10,961 nt of DNA from Candidatus Aenigmatarchaeota archaeon (GTDB lineage Archaea; Aenigmatarchaeota; Aenigmatarchaeia; PWEA01), in assembly GCA_003550625.1 (NCBI GenBank), contig PUKU01000052.1, positions 1-10,961 on the forward strand, written 5' to 3'. The translations under genes and the position numbers were made by a program. Of this stretch, positions 10,666 through 10,961 are shown piece after piece. The first letter of the stretch is position 1. Each line of letters opens with the position of its first letter. A model generated the notes under the pieces. That model was not told the DNA's origin, made no database searches, and saw nothing but the letters and a program-made list of their open reading frames with translations.

Positions 10666-10961
10666 TCAAAGAGGTCCGATTACAGTAGGTAGTATAGAAT
10701 CAACAACACCGGCAACGATCCATATCACCAAGGCAACTATAAAGCACCTAAACCATCCCATGTTGTAAAAATGTTTCAAGGCAAGCAACCAGGCCAAGCC
10801 ACCCAACAGGGTTGCAAAGAAACCCGAAAATGTTCCGGCTAAGGTATATATGATCGATCCCACGAGAGCTGTAAAAACCGCAGTCATGAGTCCCCTCTTC
10901 TTGGAAAATATAGAAGTCACGACGTATATTATCAGACCGGAGACTATTAGACCCGCCACAA
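10666..10961 (-). CDS. Small multi-span membrane protein, possibly partial at the window edge
   Basis: Open on the minus strand from the right edge to a stop at 10666-10668, 97 residues if it starts at the GTG at 10957-10959. About four hydrophobic segments are visible: MAGLIVSGLIIYVVTS, a second around VFTALVGSIIYTLAG, a third around FFATLLGGLAWLLAL, and a last WFRCFIVALVIWIVAGVV, ending ILPTVIGPL. I recognise no named family; similar short four-helix proteins are common in archaea as hypothetical membrane proteins. Because the edge is two bases upstream of the GTG, the true start and any Shine-Dalgarno cannot be seen and the gene may be longer. It converges on the ferredoxin gene with a 7-bp gap. 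Confidence 0.75.
   Translation of the reverse strand, partial: VAGLIVSGLIIYVVTSIFSKKRGLMTAVFTALVGSIIYTLAGTFSGFFATLLGGLAWLLALKHFYNMGWFRCFIVALVIWIVAGVVDSILPTVIGPL

Noticed and set aside
1..10961. CRISPR array, insertion sequence, prophage or attachment site
   Set aside because: No regularly spaced direct repeats, transposase, integrase or terminal inverted repeats seen; no duplicated tRNA 3' end near tRNA-Pro.

Overview
The window reads as a compact, mid-GC archaeal genome segment, probably from an uncultivated euryarchaeal-type lineage. The evidence is a KsgA/Dim1 rRNA methylase with an archaeal-style promoter, a class III (type IV pilin) signal peptide, an archaeal E1-like ThiF/MoeB protein, a winged-helix/PAS regulator of a type familiar from methanogen relatives, a tRNA with a bulge-helix-bulge intron, TATA-like boxes about 25-33 nt upstream of starts or transcription starts, and GGTG-type Shine-Dalgarno motifs. 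ATA (Ile) and AGA/AGG (Arg) codons are common. No integrase, transposase, CRISPR or phage gene is visible, so this looks like chromosomal core and accessory sequence rather than a mobile island.

Layout. 1-835 (-): 5' part of a protein with possible AttH/CrtC-like affinity, cut by the window edge. 940-1458 (+): nitroreductase. 1460-2422 (-): ThiF/MoeB-like activating enzyme. 2472-2939 (-): membrane-anchored thioredoxin-like protein. 3038-3328 (+): small exported Cys-rich protein. 3318-4379 (-): wHTH-PAS-PAS regulator with a C-terminal CxCxxC. 4380-4609: divergent control region rich in inverted repeats. 4610-4804 and 4808-4945 (+): two tiny coupled genes, a 64-aa helical protein with no normal start codon and a 45-aa zinc ribbon. 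5064-5486 (+): YjbQ/UPF0047. 5501-5938 (-): pilin-like protein. 6133-7260 (+): DEAD-box helicase with a long leader, followed by a terminator-like hairpin. 7398-8006 (+): dolichol/polyprenol-kinase-like membrane protein. 8049-8606 (+): CYTH protein. 8610-9401 (-): KsgA. 9457-9597 (+): tRNA-Pro(CGG) split by a 63-nt intron in the D-loop. 9614-10658 (+): DUF362/ferredoxin protein interrupted by a one-base frameshift in an A8 run. 10666-10961 (-): membrane protein reaching the window edge.

How they work together. Most genes are single units with their own promoter, often in convergent pairs separated by less than 15 bp or overlapping. The clearest functional groupings are: the regulator and the small gene pair, which face each other across a shared operator-like region; a loose set of thiol or envelope proteins (thioredoxin-like, Cys-rich, CxCxxC regulator); translation and RNA genes (KsgA, tRNA-Pro, DEAD-box helicase); and the tRNA followed at only 16 nt by the ferredoxin gene.

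The strongest unusual signals are the D-loop tRNA intron with an almost textbook bulge-helix-bulge, two genes whose coding frame starts at a non-standard codon (ATC, CTG) with a Shine-Dalgarno at normal spacing, the A8 frameshift, and the inverted-repeat array upstream of the uncharacterised small gene pair. No complete new defence or biosynthetic system could be demonstrated.
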